Shown here: piece after piece, positions 1 to 7,394 of the stretch
How positions within the stretch are numbered: position 1 is the first letter of the stretch
Layout of the letters: each line of letters begins with the position of its first letter
Origin: Sphingobium sp.
GTDB taxonomy: Bacteria; Pseudomonadota; Alphaproteobacteria; Sphingomonadales; Sphingomonadaceae
Reading direction: 5' to 3'
Assembly (NCBI GenBank): GCA_003248935.1
Contig: QFQF01000010.1
Coordinates: 60,584-124,583, forward strand
Length of the DNA stretch: 64,000 nucleotides
Notes under the pieces: generated by a model
Database searches by the model: none
Told to the model about the DNA's origin: nothing
What the model saw: only the letters and a program-made list of their open reading frames with translations
Made by a program: the position numbers and the translations under genes

Positions 1-1
1 G

Positions 2-712
2 CTGATCCACGCGATCATGGGCTATGCGCTGCTCACCGGGCTGGGCGTTGCTCCCGTGCCCCTGACGCGCGACGCGGCATTGACGCTCTTCACCGTGCTT
101 CCGGAACCGCCCAGGCCCGAACCCAAGCCCGTCGCCCCTGCCCCCCGGCAGCAGAGCCCGCGCAAGGAGGGCGCTGCGGCGCCGCCCAACATCCGATCGA
201 AACCGAGAGATATCGCAGCGCCGCCGCCGATCGTGCGTACGCCGGTACCGCCACCCCTCATATTGCCTCCGCGCGCCGCGAACGGCCCCGACCTGACGCA
301 AGGCGCCGCGCAACGCCCCGGGCCCGGAACGGGCGCGGGCGGCTCCGGCGACGGCACCGGAAGCGGCGATGCGGGTGATGGGGACGGCGGCGGTGGAGGC
401 ACGCCTCCGCGCCTGATTTCCGGCCGGATCAGGGATTCGGACTTTCCCCGCTCGCTTGCGGAGGCGGGGGTCGGCGGTACGGTGGGCGTGCGCTATGTGG
501 TGGAGGTGAACGGCCGCGTCACCCGATGCGCGGTCACGCGGTCAAGCGGCAACATGGAACTGGATGCCATTACCTGCCGCCTTATCGAGCAGCGTTTCCG
601 CTACCGCCCGTCGCGCGACGACTATGGCGACCCGGTGCCATCCGTCATCGTGGAGAACCACAGCTGGATCGTGGAGGACATGCCGACGCCTCACCCCGGT
701 GACGACAGGTGA
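2..712 (+). CDS. TonB-family energy transducer, 5' end outside window
   Basis: The reading frame is open from the left edge and ends at TGA 710-712; the first ATG is at 17, but codons before it stay open and the N-terminal anchor looks cut, so the gene is probably partial. A hydrophobic start is followed by a proline-rich stretch (about residues 28-95 from that ATG), a Gly/Asp-rich linker (95-130) and a TonB C-terminal domain (about 133-225). Such proteins span the periplasm and pass proton-motive energy to outer-membrane receptors. A TonB-dependent receptor lies 2.3 kb away on the other strand, though a pairing cannot be shown. The glycine-rich linker is longer than in classical TonB. ExbB/ExbD, if linked, would be off the left edge. 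Confidence 0.85.
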   Translation: MIHAIMGYALLTGLGVAPVPLTRDAALTLFTVLPEPPRPEPKPVAPAPRQQSPRKEGAAAPPNIRSKPRDIAAPPPIVRTPVPPPLILPPRAANGPDLTQGAAQRPGPGTGAGGSGDGTGSGDAGDGDGGGGGTPPRLISGRIRDSDFPRSLAEAGVGGTVGVRYVVEVNGRVTRCAVTRSSGNMELDAITCRLIEQRFRYRPSRDDYGDPVPSVIVENHSWIVEDMPTPHPGDDR

Positions 713-725
713 CGATGGCGCGCCC

Positions 726-2225
726 TCAGGCCTGCGCCGATTGTCCGACCACGCGGTTCCGTCCGCCGTCCTTCGCCGCATAGAGTGCCGCGTCGGCGCT
801 GGCCACCAGCATATCCGCCGCGCTGTCGTCCACCTGATCGACATGGCCGACACCGATACTGACGGTGACGAAGCCCGCCGGTGCCGGTGAAGCCAGCGTG
901 AGATTTTGCACCGCCGCGCGCATCGCCTCCGCAAGGGATTGCGCCTGCACCAGGCTGGTCGCGGGGAGGATCGCGGCAAACTCCTCGCCGCCATAGCGCG
1001 CCACCAGATCGCCGCCGCGCGACACGGTCGCGGCCAGCGCGCCGCCAACCGCGCGCAGGCGCTGATCACCGACCGGGTGCCCGTAGCTGTCGTTCAGCAT
1101 CTTGAAGTGATCGATGTCGATCATCAGCAGTGCAAGCCCGTCCCCGTTCCGGCGGGCACGTGCCCATTCACGGCGCAGGCCATCGTCGAACCTGCGGCGA
1201 TTGGGCAGTCCGGTCAGCGCATCGACGAGGGAGAGCTCCGCCAGCCGGTCCTGCTCATCATAGCTGTGCATCTGCACCAGCACATTGCGCGCGCCGTATC
1301 CCAGCGTCGCTGTGACGAACCCGGCGATCGCCAGCGCCGGGTCGATCCGAACCAGCAATGCAGAGACCATCATCAGCGTCGCGGGCAACATCAGCGGGCT
1401 CCCGGCACGCACCGCCCGCTCCATACGGGTCGTCGCCGTGACCTGAACCGGAACCGGCGCGGGCCGGCGAAGTGCCGACACGGCCAGCAGGATGAACGGG
1501 AGGCCGATCACGGCATCGGACAGGCCACCATACGCGGCGTCGCCAGCGTAATGATTGATAACGAACGCCGTCAGCAGATAGGCCGAGGCATAGAACAGCA
1601 GTGTGCCGAAATAGTCCGCCCGGTCGCCGCCGCGCCCGGCCAGAAAGCGAACGCCTGCGAACAGGGCGATGAAGCCGTTCTCCACATCGAACATCAATTG
1701 CATGGCCGGGACGCCGCCGTCGGGCCGAACCGCGACGGTCCAGGTGAAGACGAAGAACAGGACGCCCAGCAATCCGGCGAGCGCACCATCCACCAGCCGC
1801 ACCGGCCACCCCTCGCCCGCGGGACTGGCGACGGTGAAGATCAGCGGCACGCCGTACAGGACGAACAACAGCATCGTCACGCGGGTCGCCATATCCTCGT
1901 GCACGGCCTGCGAGAGGAGAAGGAAATTGCCGGCCATACCCCCGGCCCAGAGCAGCATCGCGCCGCCGAGCGCGATCCATTCTCCCCTGTCCGCTGCACC
2001 CTGCGCACGCACAAGGCACGCACCACCGGCCAGCAGCGGCGCGGCCGTCAGCAAAAGGAGAGAGACAACCTCCCGGGCGAACGACGGTGAGAAGGCCAGG
2101 GCGAGCAGATGCGCGGCCGGGTACAGCAGGAGAACACCGACACTGTACGAGTGCGCGAGCCCGGACCGCCCGCCTCTGTCCGTATCATCTCTTCCCGACA
2201 CAAGCGCATGCAACGCCTTCGCCAT
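726..2225 (-). CDS. Membrane-anchored GGDEF diguanylate cyclase
   Basis: The N-terminal two-thirds is hydrophobic with about eight predicted membrane segments. A GGDEF domain follows: DALTGLPNRRR near residue 332, the metal-binding DIDHFK near 368 and the catalytic GGEEF near 410. An RxxD inhibition site (RGGD) sits five residues before GGEEF, so the enzyme should make cyclic di-GMP from two GTP and be feedback-inhibited. No EAL or HD-GYP domain is present. The membrane part is presumably the sensor; its ligand is unknown. I chose ATG 2225; a GTG at 2240 would add five residues. The gene is convergent with the TonB-family gene, 13 bp away. Confidence 0.93.
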   Translation of the reverse strand: MAKALHALVSGRDDTDRGGRSGLAHSYSVGVLLLYPAAHLLALAFSPSFAREVVSLLLLTAAPLLAGGACLVRAQGAADRGEWIALGGAMLLWAGGMAGNFLLLSQAVHEDMATRVTMLLFVLYGVPLIFTVASPAGEGWPVRLVDGALAGLLGVLFFVFTWTVAVRPDGGVPAMQLMFDVENGFIALFAGVRFLAGRGGDRADYFGTLLFYASAYLLTAFVINHYAGDAAYGGLSDAVIGLPFILLAVSALRRPAPVPVQVTATTRMERAVRAGSPLMLPATLMMVSALLVRIDPALAIAGFVTATLGYGARNVLVQMHSYDEQDRLAELSLVDALTGLPNRRRFDDGLRREWARARRNGDGLALLMIDIDHFKMLNDSYGHPVGDQRLRAVGGALAATVSRGGDLVARYGGEEFAAILPATSLVQAQSLAEAMRAAVQNLTLASPAPAGFVTVSIGVGHVDQVDDSAADMLVASADAALYAAKDGGRNRVVGQSAQA

Positions 2226-2343
2226 GTCCACACCATCCACAGCCCAGTGGATCGATCATCGCACGGGAATGGTTAGGAAAAAGTAGATCATGCGGGGCGC
2301 CCGCCGCAAAACCGGGCGTTGTATCAGATTATCCGGACGTTGC

Positions 2344-2835
2344 TCAGATCACCACGCCGGTCGCCGTCAGGCAGGCGAAACTGGCACAGGCGATCAGGCT
2401 GGCGACTGTACGGACATGGTTCCATTGCAGCCACGGCCGGGCGTAGGCGGCCCAGTCGTCCGACGGATCGGCGTGCGACGTCGCGATCGCCGCGAGCCGG
2501 TTGTTAAGCGGCACGTTGTACCGCATCGTCACCACCACCACGCCCCCGACATAGAGCGCCGCGCCAAGGACGGAAAGCCAGACGGCCGCGTCACCGCGAC
2601 TGGACAGCGACAGTGCCGCAGCGGCCACGGCGATTACCGCGGTGCCAAAGAATATCCCGAGGAACAGCGGATTAAGGACGGTCGCGTTGATCCGCTGCAT
2701 GGCCATGATCGCCTGCGCCGCAGGCAGGCGGTCCAGCGCATGCAGCACGAAATTGGAGAAGGCAAAGAACAGGCCGCCGATCAGGCCCGTGCCGATCGTC
2801 GCCGCGATTATCAGGGTCGCCTCCAATGCCGTCAT
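2344..2835 (-). CDS. DUF1772 family membrane protein
   Basis: A 163-residue protein with four hydrophobic segments. The first two flank a conserved motif with FFAFSNFVLHAL, and later there are RYNVPLNN and WNHVRT motifs, a pattern typical of DUF1772 (anthrone oxygenase-like) integral membrane proteins. The family is small and mostly uncharacterised in bacteria. The start ATG 2835 follows a GGGGGA stretch at suitable spacing; the upstream in-frame extension is arginine/cysteine-rich and does not look like protein. It follows the TonB-dependent receptor on the same strand but is separated from it by a predicted terminator, so it may have its own promoter. Confidence 0.75.
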   Translation of the reverse strand: MTALEATLIIAATIGTGLIGGLFFAFSNFVLHALDRLPAAQAIMAMQRINATVLNPLFLGIFFGTAVIAVAAAALSLSSRGDAAVWLSVLGAALYVGGVVVVTMRYNVPLNNRLAAIATSHADPSDDWAAYARPWLQWNHVRTVASLIACASFACLTATGVVI

Positions 2836-2938
2836 GCATTCCCCCGCCCGTGCGGCGTCATGAAGCCGCGGGCAAGCGATAGCATGCCACCACCGGATGA
2901 AAAGCGCGAATATTCCGCATCCGGCACGAAGCGATCCG

Positions 2939-2970
2939 AAAAATGGCGGCGGGCACAACCACCCGCCACC
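2939..2970 (-). terminator. Rho-independent terminator after the TonB-dependent receptor
   Basis: On the minus strand a 9-bp GC-rich stem (GGTGGCGGG with CCCGCCGCC, one G-U pair, loop of eight) starts 10 nt after the receptor stop codon and runs straight into ATTTTTC. This is a standard intrinsic terminator and separates the receptor from the DUF1772 gene. Confidence 0.8.
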
Positions 2971-2979
2971 GGAGGACGA

Positions 2980-5400
2980 TCAGAAGCCGAGCGTCACGGT
3001 GCCGAACCACTGGCGCGGCGCAATCGGGAACGCGTTGAAGGTGCCGCTCGCCGCGCCGATGCTCAGCGTCGAGGCCCCCTTCTTGTTGGTGATGTTCGTG
3101 ACATTGAGGGCGACGCTCGCCTTCTTCACGAACATGCCGTCGGACAGCGGGATATCGACGGCCACGCGGCCGGACATGGTGAAGACGCTCGGCACCGACA
3201 GGTCGTTGGTGTAGGTGGCGTAGCGCTTGCCCATATAGTCACCGATCAACTGGACATCGACGATGCTGTAGCTGGCGGTGGCGACGAACTTGTACAGCCA
3301 GTCGGGCGATCCCGGTACTTTCTTCCCCGCCGTCGCGATCGTTGCCGTACCGCTCGTATAGTCGTCCTGATATTTCGAGTTGTTGTATGACAGGGCGTTG
3401 TAGAGCGAGAAGTGCTGGCCAAAGCGCAGCGTACCGGCAATGTCGACGCCATCCGTCTTCACGCTGCCGACGTTCTGGAGCAGCGCCGCGCCCGACACGA
3501 TCGCGTTGATCGCCGGATTGGGGCTGATCGCCAGCAAACGGTTAGAGAAGTCGACATGATAATAGGAGACCTGGCCGTCGAAACCGGTCAAGAAGCCGCT
3601 GTCGATCGGAAGCTGGAAGCGGACGCCGCCTTCATAGGTCCAGCTGGTTTCGGGATCGACATTCTCCTTGAACAGCTCGAATGCCGCCTGGCTGCCCAAA
3701 GCGAACGGCGACAGGCCGCTGGCCGCGCTGGTCTGGAACTGGCGGACGTTCTTCTGCGCGTTGGCGAACAGCTGGACCTGGCTGCTCGGCTCCCAGAGGA
3801 CACCGATCTGCGGGAGAAAGCCCTTGCTGGTCTTGATGCGGCCGTTGGGCAGCGCCGTCGAACCGGTGAAGGAGCCCGGTATCGGCTGCACCCGCACCAT
3901 CTGGCGCGCGTTCTGCCAGGTGCTCTTGAAGCCCGCGAGGATGGTCAGCGTCGGCATCACGTGCCAGCTGTCCTGCAGGTGCGTCTGCACCTCCGTCACG
4001 CGGACCTGGCTGCCATATTGGGTGATCAGCGGATCGGCGATGTCGCGCGGCCGGGTATAGGGAGAGGTCGGGTTGTTCACGTCCAGCGCGTACCAGCGGC
4101 GATAGGCAGACGAGCTTTGCCGTTCGTACCAGCCGCCCGCCTCAATCTCGTGATTGCCGATCTCCGCCCGGATCTTCGACACGAGCCCGCCCCGGTCGAT
4201 ACGATATTCGGTCGTGCGGGTGGCAAGGCCGGAACCGCCGAACTGGGTGCTGAGCCGCGCGAGGTTCGCGGCGCTCGTCGGCGAACCACCGGCGCCGGGG
4301 AAATAATAGGAGAAGAGCTGCGGCAGGCCCGCGACGTCGATCGGCCCCGCAACGACGCCCACGCCGTCATTGTGGTGGTAATAGGCCTGGTTGGACCAGT
4401 CGATGCCCTCGGCGATCTTCCAGTCGTACTTGATGTAGCCGAGATAGTCGGTGCGCTGCGCATCGCTGTAGTAGTTGCGATAGTTGGAGCCCGCGGCCTT
4501 GTAGGCGCCCGACGACAGATAGGTCTGCATCCCCTGGAAATCAGGGTAGAAGAAGGGCCGCGTATAGGGTGCGGTGGCGCGGTTCGCGACGGTGATGACG
4601 GTCGCGTCCTCGTTCGGCTCCGTCTTGTCGGAATAGGCGGCGTAAACCGTCAGCGTGCCGGTCGAATCGTCGTGAACGAACTTGCCGTTCGCCTGATAGC
4701 CGCCCTGCTTGCCGTTGAAGTCCCATGCCCGCGCCTTGTGACGCAGACCCGAGATATAAAGGGCGTTGCCGTTGCCGAACGTGCCCGTGTCAAAACGGCC
4801 ATAGGTACGCAGCGCGTCATGGCTTCCCACCGTCTGCGCGACGGTAGCGCCCATCTCATCCTTCGGATCACTGGAGAAGGTGTCGATCGTGCCGCCCAGG
4901 TTGCTGGTCGACGGCGTGCCGAGATCGCCCGCGCCCGACGCCAGCGTGACGCGTCCGACATTCTCCGAGATGATCGCGCGCTGCGGCGAGAGGCCGTTAT
5001 AGTTGCCGTAGGTCTGGTCGCCGAGCGGAATGCCGTCGAGCGTATAGCCGAGTTGCTGCGCGCTGAAGCCGTGCACGAACATCGAGATGTTCTGCTCGTT
5101 GTTGCCCCAGGGGTCGGCCGTCAGGAAGGTGACGCCGGGCAACGTCTGGATCGCCTTCAGCGGGCTGACGCCGGGCAGCACCTTCTGGATGTCCACCGAC
5201 TGCACCTGCGTGACGGAACGCGTGGTGCGGCCGGTGACGACGATCGTCTCGGTCGAAGCATCGCCCGCCGCATCGGCAGGAGCGACATCCGCCGCCGGTG
5301 CGGGAGACACCGCGTCGTTCGCATATGCGGAAGATCCCGCTGCGAGCGCGAAAGCGGCGGCGCCGCTCAGCAAAAGATGGTGAAGTGCGCGAATCTGCAT
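2980..5400 (-). CDS. TonB-dependent outer membrane receptor
   Basis: An 806-residue receptor. A Sec signal peptide occupies residues 1-27 (cleavage after AYA). An Ala/Pro-rich spacer and a TonB-box-like ETIVVTGR near residue 51 come next, then a plug domain (about 60-180; DGIPLGD and LGGTIDTFSS motifs), then a beta barrel ending in the aromatic terminus typical of outer-membrane proteins (final F). It binds a scarce nutrient and imports it using TonB energy. The substrate cannot be read from sequence: no neighbouring SusD, siderophore or vitamin genes are present. An 18-bp dyad lies 58-75 bp upstream of the ATG. This is an ordinary sphingomonad receptor in length and architecture. Confidence 0.95.
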   Translation of the reverse strand: MQIRALHHLLLSGAAAFALAAGSSAYANDAVSPAPAADVAPADAAGDASTETIVVTGRTTRSVTQVQSVDIQKVLPGVSPLKAIQTLPGVTFLTADPWGNNEQNISMFVHGFSAQQLGYTLDGIPLGDQTYGNYNGLSPQRAIISENVGRVTLASGAGDLGTPSTSNLGGTIDTFSSDPKDEMGATVAQTVGSHDALRTYGRFDTGTFGNGNALYISGLRHKARAWDFNGKQGGYQANGKFVHDDSTGTLTVYAAYSDKTEPNEDATVITVANRATAPYTRPFFYPDFQGMQTYLSSGAYKAAGSNYRNYYSDAQRTDYLGYIKYDWKIAEGIDWSNQAYYHHNDGVGVVAGPIDVAGLPQLFSYYFPGAGGSPTSAANLARLSTQFGGSGLATRTTEYRIDRGGLVSKIRAEIGNHEIEAGGWYERQSSSAYRRWYALDVNNPTSPYTRPRDIADPLITQYGSQVRVTEVQTHLQDSWHVMPTLTILAGFKSTWQNARQMVRVQPIPGSFTGSTALPNGRIKTSKGFLPQIGVLWEPSSQVQLFANAQKNVRQFQTSAASGLSPFALGSQAAFELFKENVDPETSWTYEGGVRFQLPIDSGFLTGFDGQVSYYHVDFSNRLLAISPNPAINAIVSGAALLQNVGSVKTDGVDIAGTLRFGQHFSLYNALSYNNSKYQDDYTSGTATIATAGKKVPGSPDWLYKFVATASYSIVDVQLIGDYMGKRYATYTNDLSVPSVFTMSGRVAVDIPLSDGMFVKKASVALNVTNITNKKGASTLSIGAASGTFNAFPIAPRQWFGTVTLGF

Positions 5401-5457
5401 GATGATCCCTTTGCCCCGCTATTGGGTGTGCCGGCGGGCCCTAGAGCGGGAGGGAGA

Positions 5458-5475
5458 CGATCCGTTGACGGATCG
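5458..5475. promoter_or_regulatory. 18-bp perfect dyad upstream of the TonB-dependent receptor
   Basis: CGATCCGT and ACGGATCG flank a TG centre, giving an 8+2+8 dyad 58-75 bp before the receptor start, where an operator would sit. It resembles no operator I know. The 458-nt stretch 5401-5858 has no protein gene. It holds this dyad, a smaller hairpin at 5609-5625 (CGGACCA/TGGTCCG) and the rplJ promoter and leader. Confidence 0.4.
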
Positions 5476-5639
5476 ATGACAGAATTATTCCACGCCGCGC
5501 CGCAGCATGACGCTTTTGTTTCCGCGCGTGCGTTCGGACCGCGAACAGCCGCGCCTGTCTTCAGAAAGGCCGTGACAATCCGGGAGAATTGCTGTAACGG
5601 CGCGCCACCGGACCACTTTGGTCCGTCCGTCCGAGACAG

Positions 5640-5668
5640 TTGGTGAAGGGGTCCGCCCTTCTTAATAC
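5640..5668 (+). promoter_or_regulatory. Predicted housekeeping-sigma promoter of rplJL
   Basis: TTGGTG at 5640-5645 and TAATAC at 5663-5668 are separated by exactly 17 bp. This is a near-ideal RpoD-type promoter, placed about 190 bp before the rplJ start. Start of transcription would be near 5675. Confidence 0.7.
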
Positions 5669-5858
5669 CCAGCCTAGACGGGGAAAAGTTCCTGCCGGAC
5701 ATGCCTTTGCGCTGCCCGGGTCTGCCCAACCGTTCCTGCTGGGAACGAACGGCCGTCAACCTCTCCCCTCGGACTACTGCCCCGCTTGCCGGCCCGTGCC
5801 TGCATGCGGGTTTTGCCGCCTTCCGGGCTGTTCCGGAAGGCACGATGTGGAGAATGGC
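5669..5858 (+). promoter_or_regulatory. rplJ leader (candidate L10 autoregulatory leader)
   Basis: An untranslated leader of about 185 nt lies between the promoter and rplJ. It contains a hairpin with CCGTTC/GAACGG arms in the middle and a perfect 8-bp stem at 5819-5840 (CCTTCCGG, six-nt loop, CCGGAAGG) ending 18 nt before the start codon. In bacteria the L10-L7/L12 complex commonly binds the rplJ leader to repress translation. That role is inferred here from position and structure; I could not match the kink-turn motif with certainty. Confidence 0.45.
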
Positions 5859-6374
5859 ATGGATCGTAATCAGAAAGCTGAGGTCGTTTCCGCGCTGAAC
5901 GCCAATCTGGGCGAGATGGGTGTCGTCGTCGTGACGCGCAATCTCGGCATGACCGTCGCTCAGTCGACGGACCTGCGCCAGAAGATGCGGGATGCGGGCG
6001 CGTCCTACAAGGTTACGAAGAACCGCCTCGCCAAGATCGCGATCGAGGGCACTGCCTACGCCGGTATCAGCTCCATGCTGACCGGTCCCGTGGGCCTTGC
6101 CTCCTCGGCCGATCCGGTCGCCGCCGCCAAGGTCGCGATCGATTTCGCCAAGACCAACGACAAGCTTGAGATCGTTGGCGGCGCGATGGGCGAAGTGCTG
6201 CTCGATGCGGAGGGCGTGAAGGCCCTCGCCTCGATGCCGTCGCTGGATGAACTGCGTGCAAAGCTCGTCGGCCTTATTCAGGCCCCGGCAGCCAAGCTCG
6301 CCACCGTCACCCAGGCGCCGGCTGCGCAGCTCGCGCGTGTCTTCGGTGCCTACGCGGCCAAGGAAGCCGCATAA
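5859..6374 (+). CDS. rplJ: 50S ribosomal protein L10
   Basis: A 171-residue L10. It starts MDRNQKAEVV, has the RNA-binding N-terminal domain (YKVTKNRLAKIAIEGT near residue 45-60, MLTGPVGLA near 70) and an Ala-rich C-terminal helix that anchors L7/L12 dimers. L10 is the base of the ribosomal stalk, which recruits translation GTPases. ATG 5859 is preceded by GTGGAGAA; the frame is open further upstream to a TTG, but that part overlaps the structured leader and has no L10 similarity. rplL follows 78 bp downstream in the same operon. The L11/L1 genes that usually precede it are not in the preceding sequence. Confidence 0.97.
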   Translation: MDRNQKAEVVSALNANLGEMGVVVVTRNLGMTVAQSTDLRQKMRDAGASYKVTKNRLAKIAIEGTAYAGISSMLTGPVGLASSADPVAAAKVAIDFAKTNDKLEIVGGAMGEVLLDAEGVKALASMPSLDELRAKLVGLIQAPAAKLATVTQAPAAQLARVFGAYAAKEAA

Positions 6375-6452
6375 GCACAATCCGAACGTTCGTTTTGCAA
6401 CTCTAGTTTAAGGGGCCCTCAAGGCTCCGCCCAGAAAGGTAATGTGAGTAAC

Positions 6453-6833
6453 ATGGCAGATATCAATGCTCTGGTCGATCAGCTGTCGGCCCTGACCGTC
6501 CTCGAAGCCGCCGAGCTTTCCAAGGCCCTCGAAGAGAAGTGGGGCGTTTCCGCCGCCGCTGCCGTCGCGGTTGCCGCTCCTGCCGGTGGCGGCGCTGCCG
6601 CTGCTCCGGCCGCTGAAGAGAAGACCGAATTCGACGTCATCCTGACCGGCGACGGCGGCAAGAAGATCAACGTCATCAAGGAAGTCCGCGCCATCACCGG
6701 CCTGGGTCTGACCGAAGCCAAGACGCTGGTCGAGTCCGCTCCGAAGGCGATCAAGGAAGGCGTCAACAAGGACGAGGCCGAGAAGATCAAGAAGCAGCTC
6801 GAGGAAGCTGGCGCGACCGTCGAGCTCAAGTAA
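6453..6833 (+). CDS. rplL: 50S ribosomal protein L7/L12
   Basis: A 126-residue stalk protein. It has an N-terminal dimerisation helix pair (MADINALVDQL), an Ala/Pro/Gly hinge at about 34-55 and a compact C-terminal domain from EEKTEFDVIL to the end, including the conserved KVIKEVR-like and GLGLTEAKTLVE segments that contact EF-Tu and EF-G. I chose ATG 6453, which matches sphingomonad L7/L12 starts. A GTG at 6444, nine bases earlier and nearer to AGAAAGG (6433-6439), is a possible alternative adding three residues. Followed by two hairpins and a T-run terminator. Confidence 0.97.
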   Translation: MADINALVDQLSALTVLEAAELSKALEEKWGVSAAAAVAVAAPAGGGAAAAPAAEEKTEFDVILTGDGGKKINVIKEVRAITGLGLTEAKTLVESAPKAIKEGVNKDEAEKIKKQLEEAGATVELK

Positions 6834-6849
6834 GCTTCGCGATGGCGTG

Positions 6850-6906
6850 CCGCTCCCCTGGGAGCGGCCGGAAAAGAGGGCGGTCCCGCAAGGGGCCGCC
6901 TTTTTT
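6850..6906 (+). terminator. Terminator of rplJL, tandem hairpins
   Basis: The first hairpin is CCGCTCCC/GGGAGCGG at 6850-6867. The second, at 6879-6900, has stem GGCGGTCCC/GGGGCCGCC with a GCAA tetraloop and leads directly into six T at 6901-6906. The second is a textbook intrinsic terminator; the first may protect the 3' end. Confidence 0.9.
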
Positions 6907-6958
6907 CTCGCCAGCGATGGACGCCCCCACTTCGCAATCGGCCGGTGCCCGGCCGCAG

Positions 6959-7327
6959 TCAGGCCAGACAGGTCTGCCGGTCGGTCAGCCAGGCGAGCGC
7001 CGGTTCGGCCCGGTCGAAAACCCGCAAATAGGGCTGCGTCATAACGCGCTGAACCTGCATGCGGGCCAGACGGCTGGGCGTGACGATGGCGATCCGGCTG
7101 GCCTTCGGGAAACCATCGAACATCTCGCCGAACGCCACGACGGCATCCTGCGGCTGCACGGCGCTCTCGCTCATGTCGATCCGCAACAGATATCCCGGCG
7201 AGAATTTGTGGCTGGTAAATCCGGCATAGACCTCCCGCGCATAGGTCGCGACGATGTCCGGCGAAAAGGCACCGCTCCACTTGATGTCGATCAGGTCGAT
7301 GGCCGGTCGAAAAGTGATCTCGTACAT
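6959..7327 (-). CDS. Small STAS/SpoIIAA-like protein, function unknown
   Basis: A 122-residue soluble protein, MYEITFRPAIDLIDIKWSG and onward, with alternating beta strands and helices and no signal peptide or membrane segment. The layout (N-terminal strand pair, then FSPGYLLRIDMSES in mid-protein and a helix carrying FDRAEPALAWL at the end) fits the SpoIIAA/STAS-like fold of small phosphorelay or lipid-binding proteins, but no phosphorylatable Ser is obvious, so the assignment is by fold impression only. It stands alone between the rplL terminator and tamB, 67 bp from the tamB stop. Confidence 0.6.
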   Translation of the reverse strand: MYEITFRPAIDLIDIKWSGAFSPDIVATYAREVYAGFTSHKFSPGYLLRIDMSESAVQPQDAVVAFGEMFDGFPKASRIAIVTPSRLARMQVQRVMTQPYLRVFDRAEPALAWLTDRQTCLA

Positions 7328-7394
7328 GCGCGACAGCTACCCGCCAGGCCTTGCCAAGACCTTACCAGTCCTTCGCCTTCGGACCCAAATTCGG

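Noticed and set aside
3412..5646. A 744-codon plus-strand frame across the TonB-dependent receptor
   Set aside because: It is an antisense shadow; the receptor on the other strand has signal peptide, plug and barrel.
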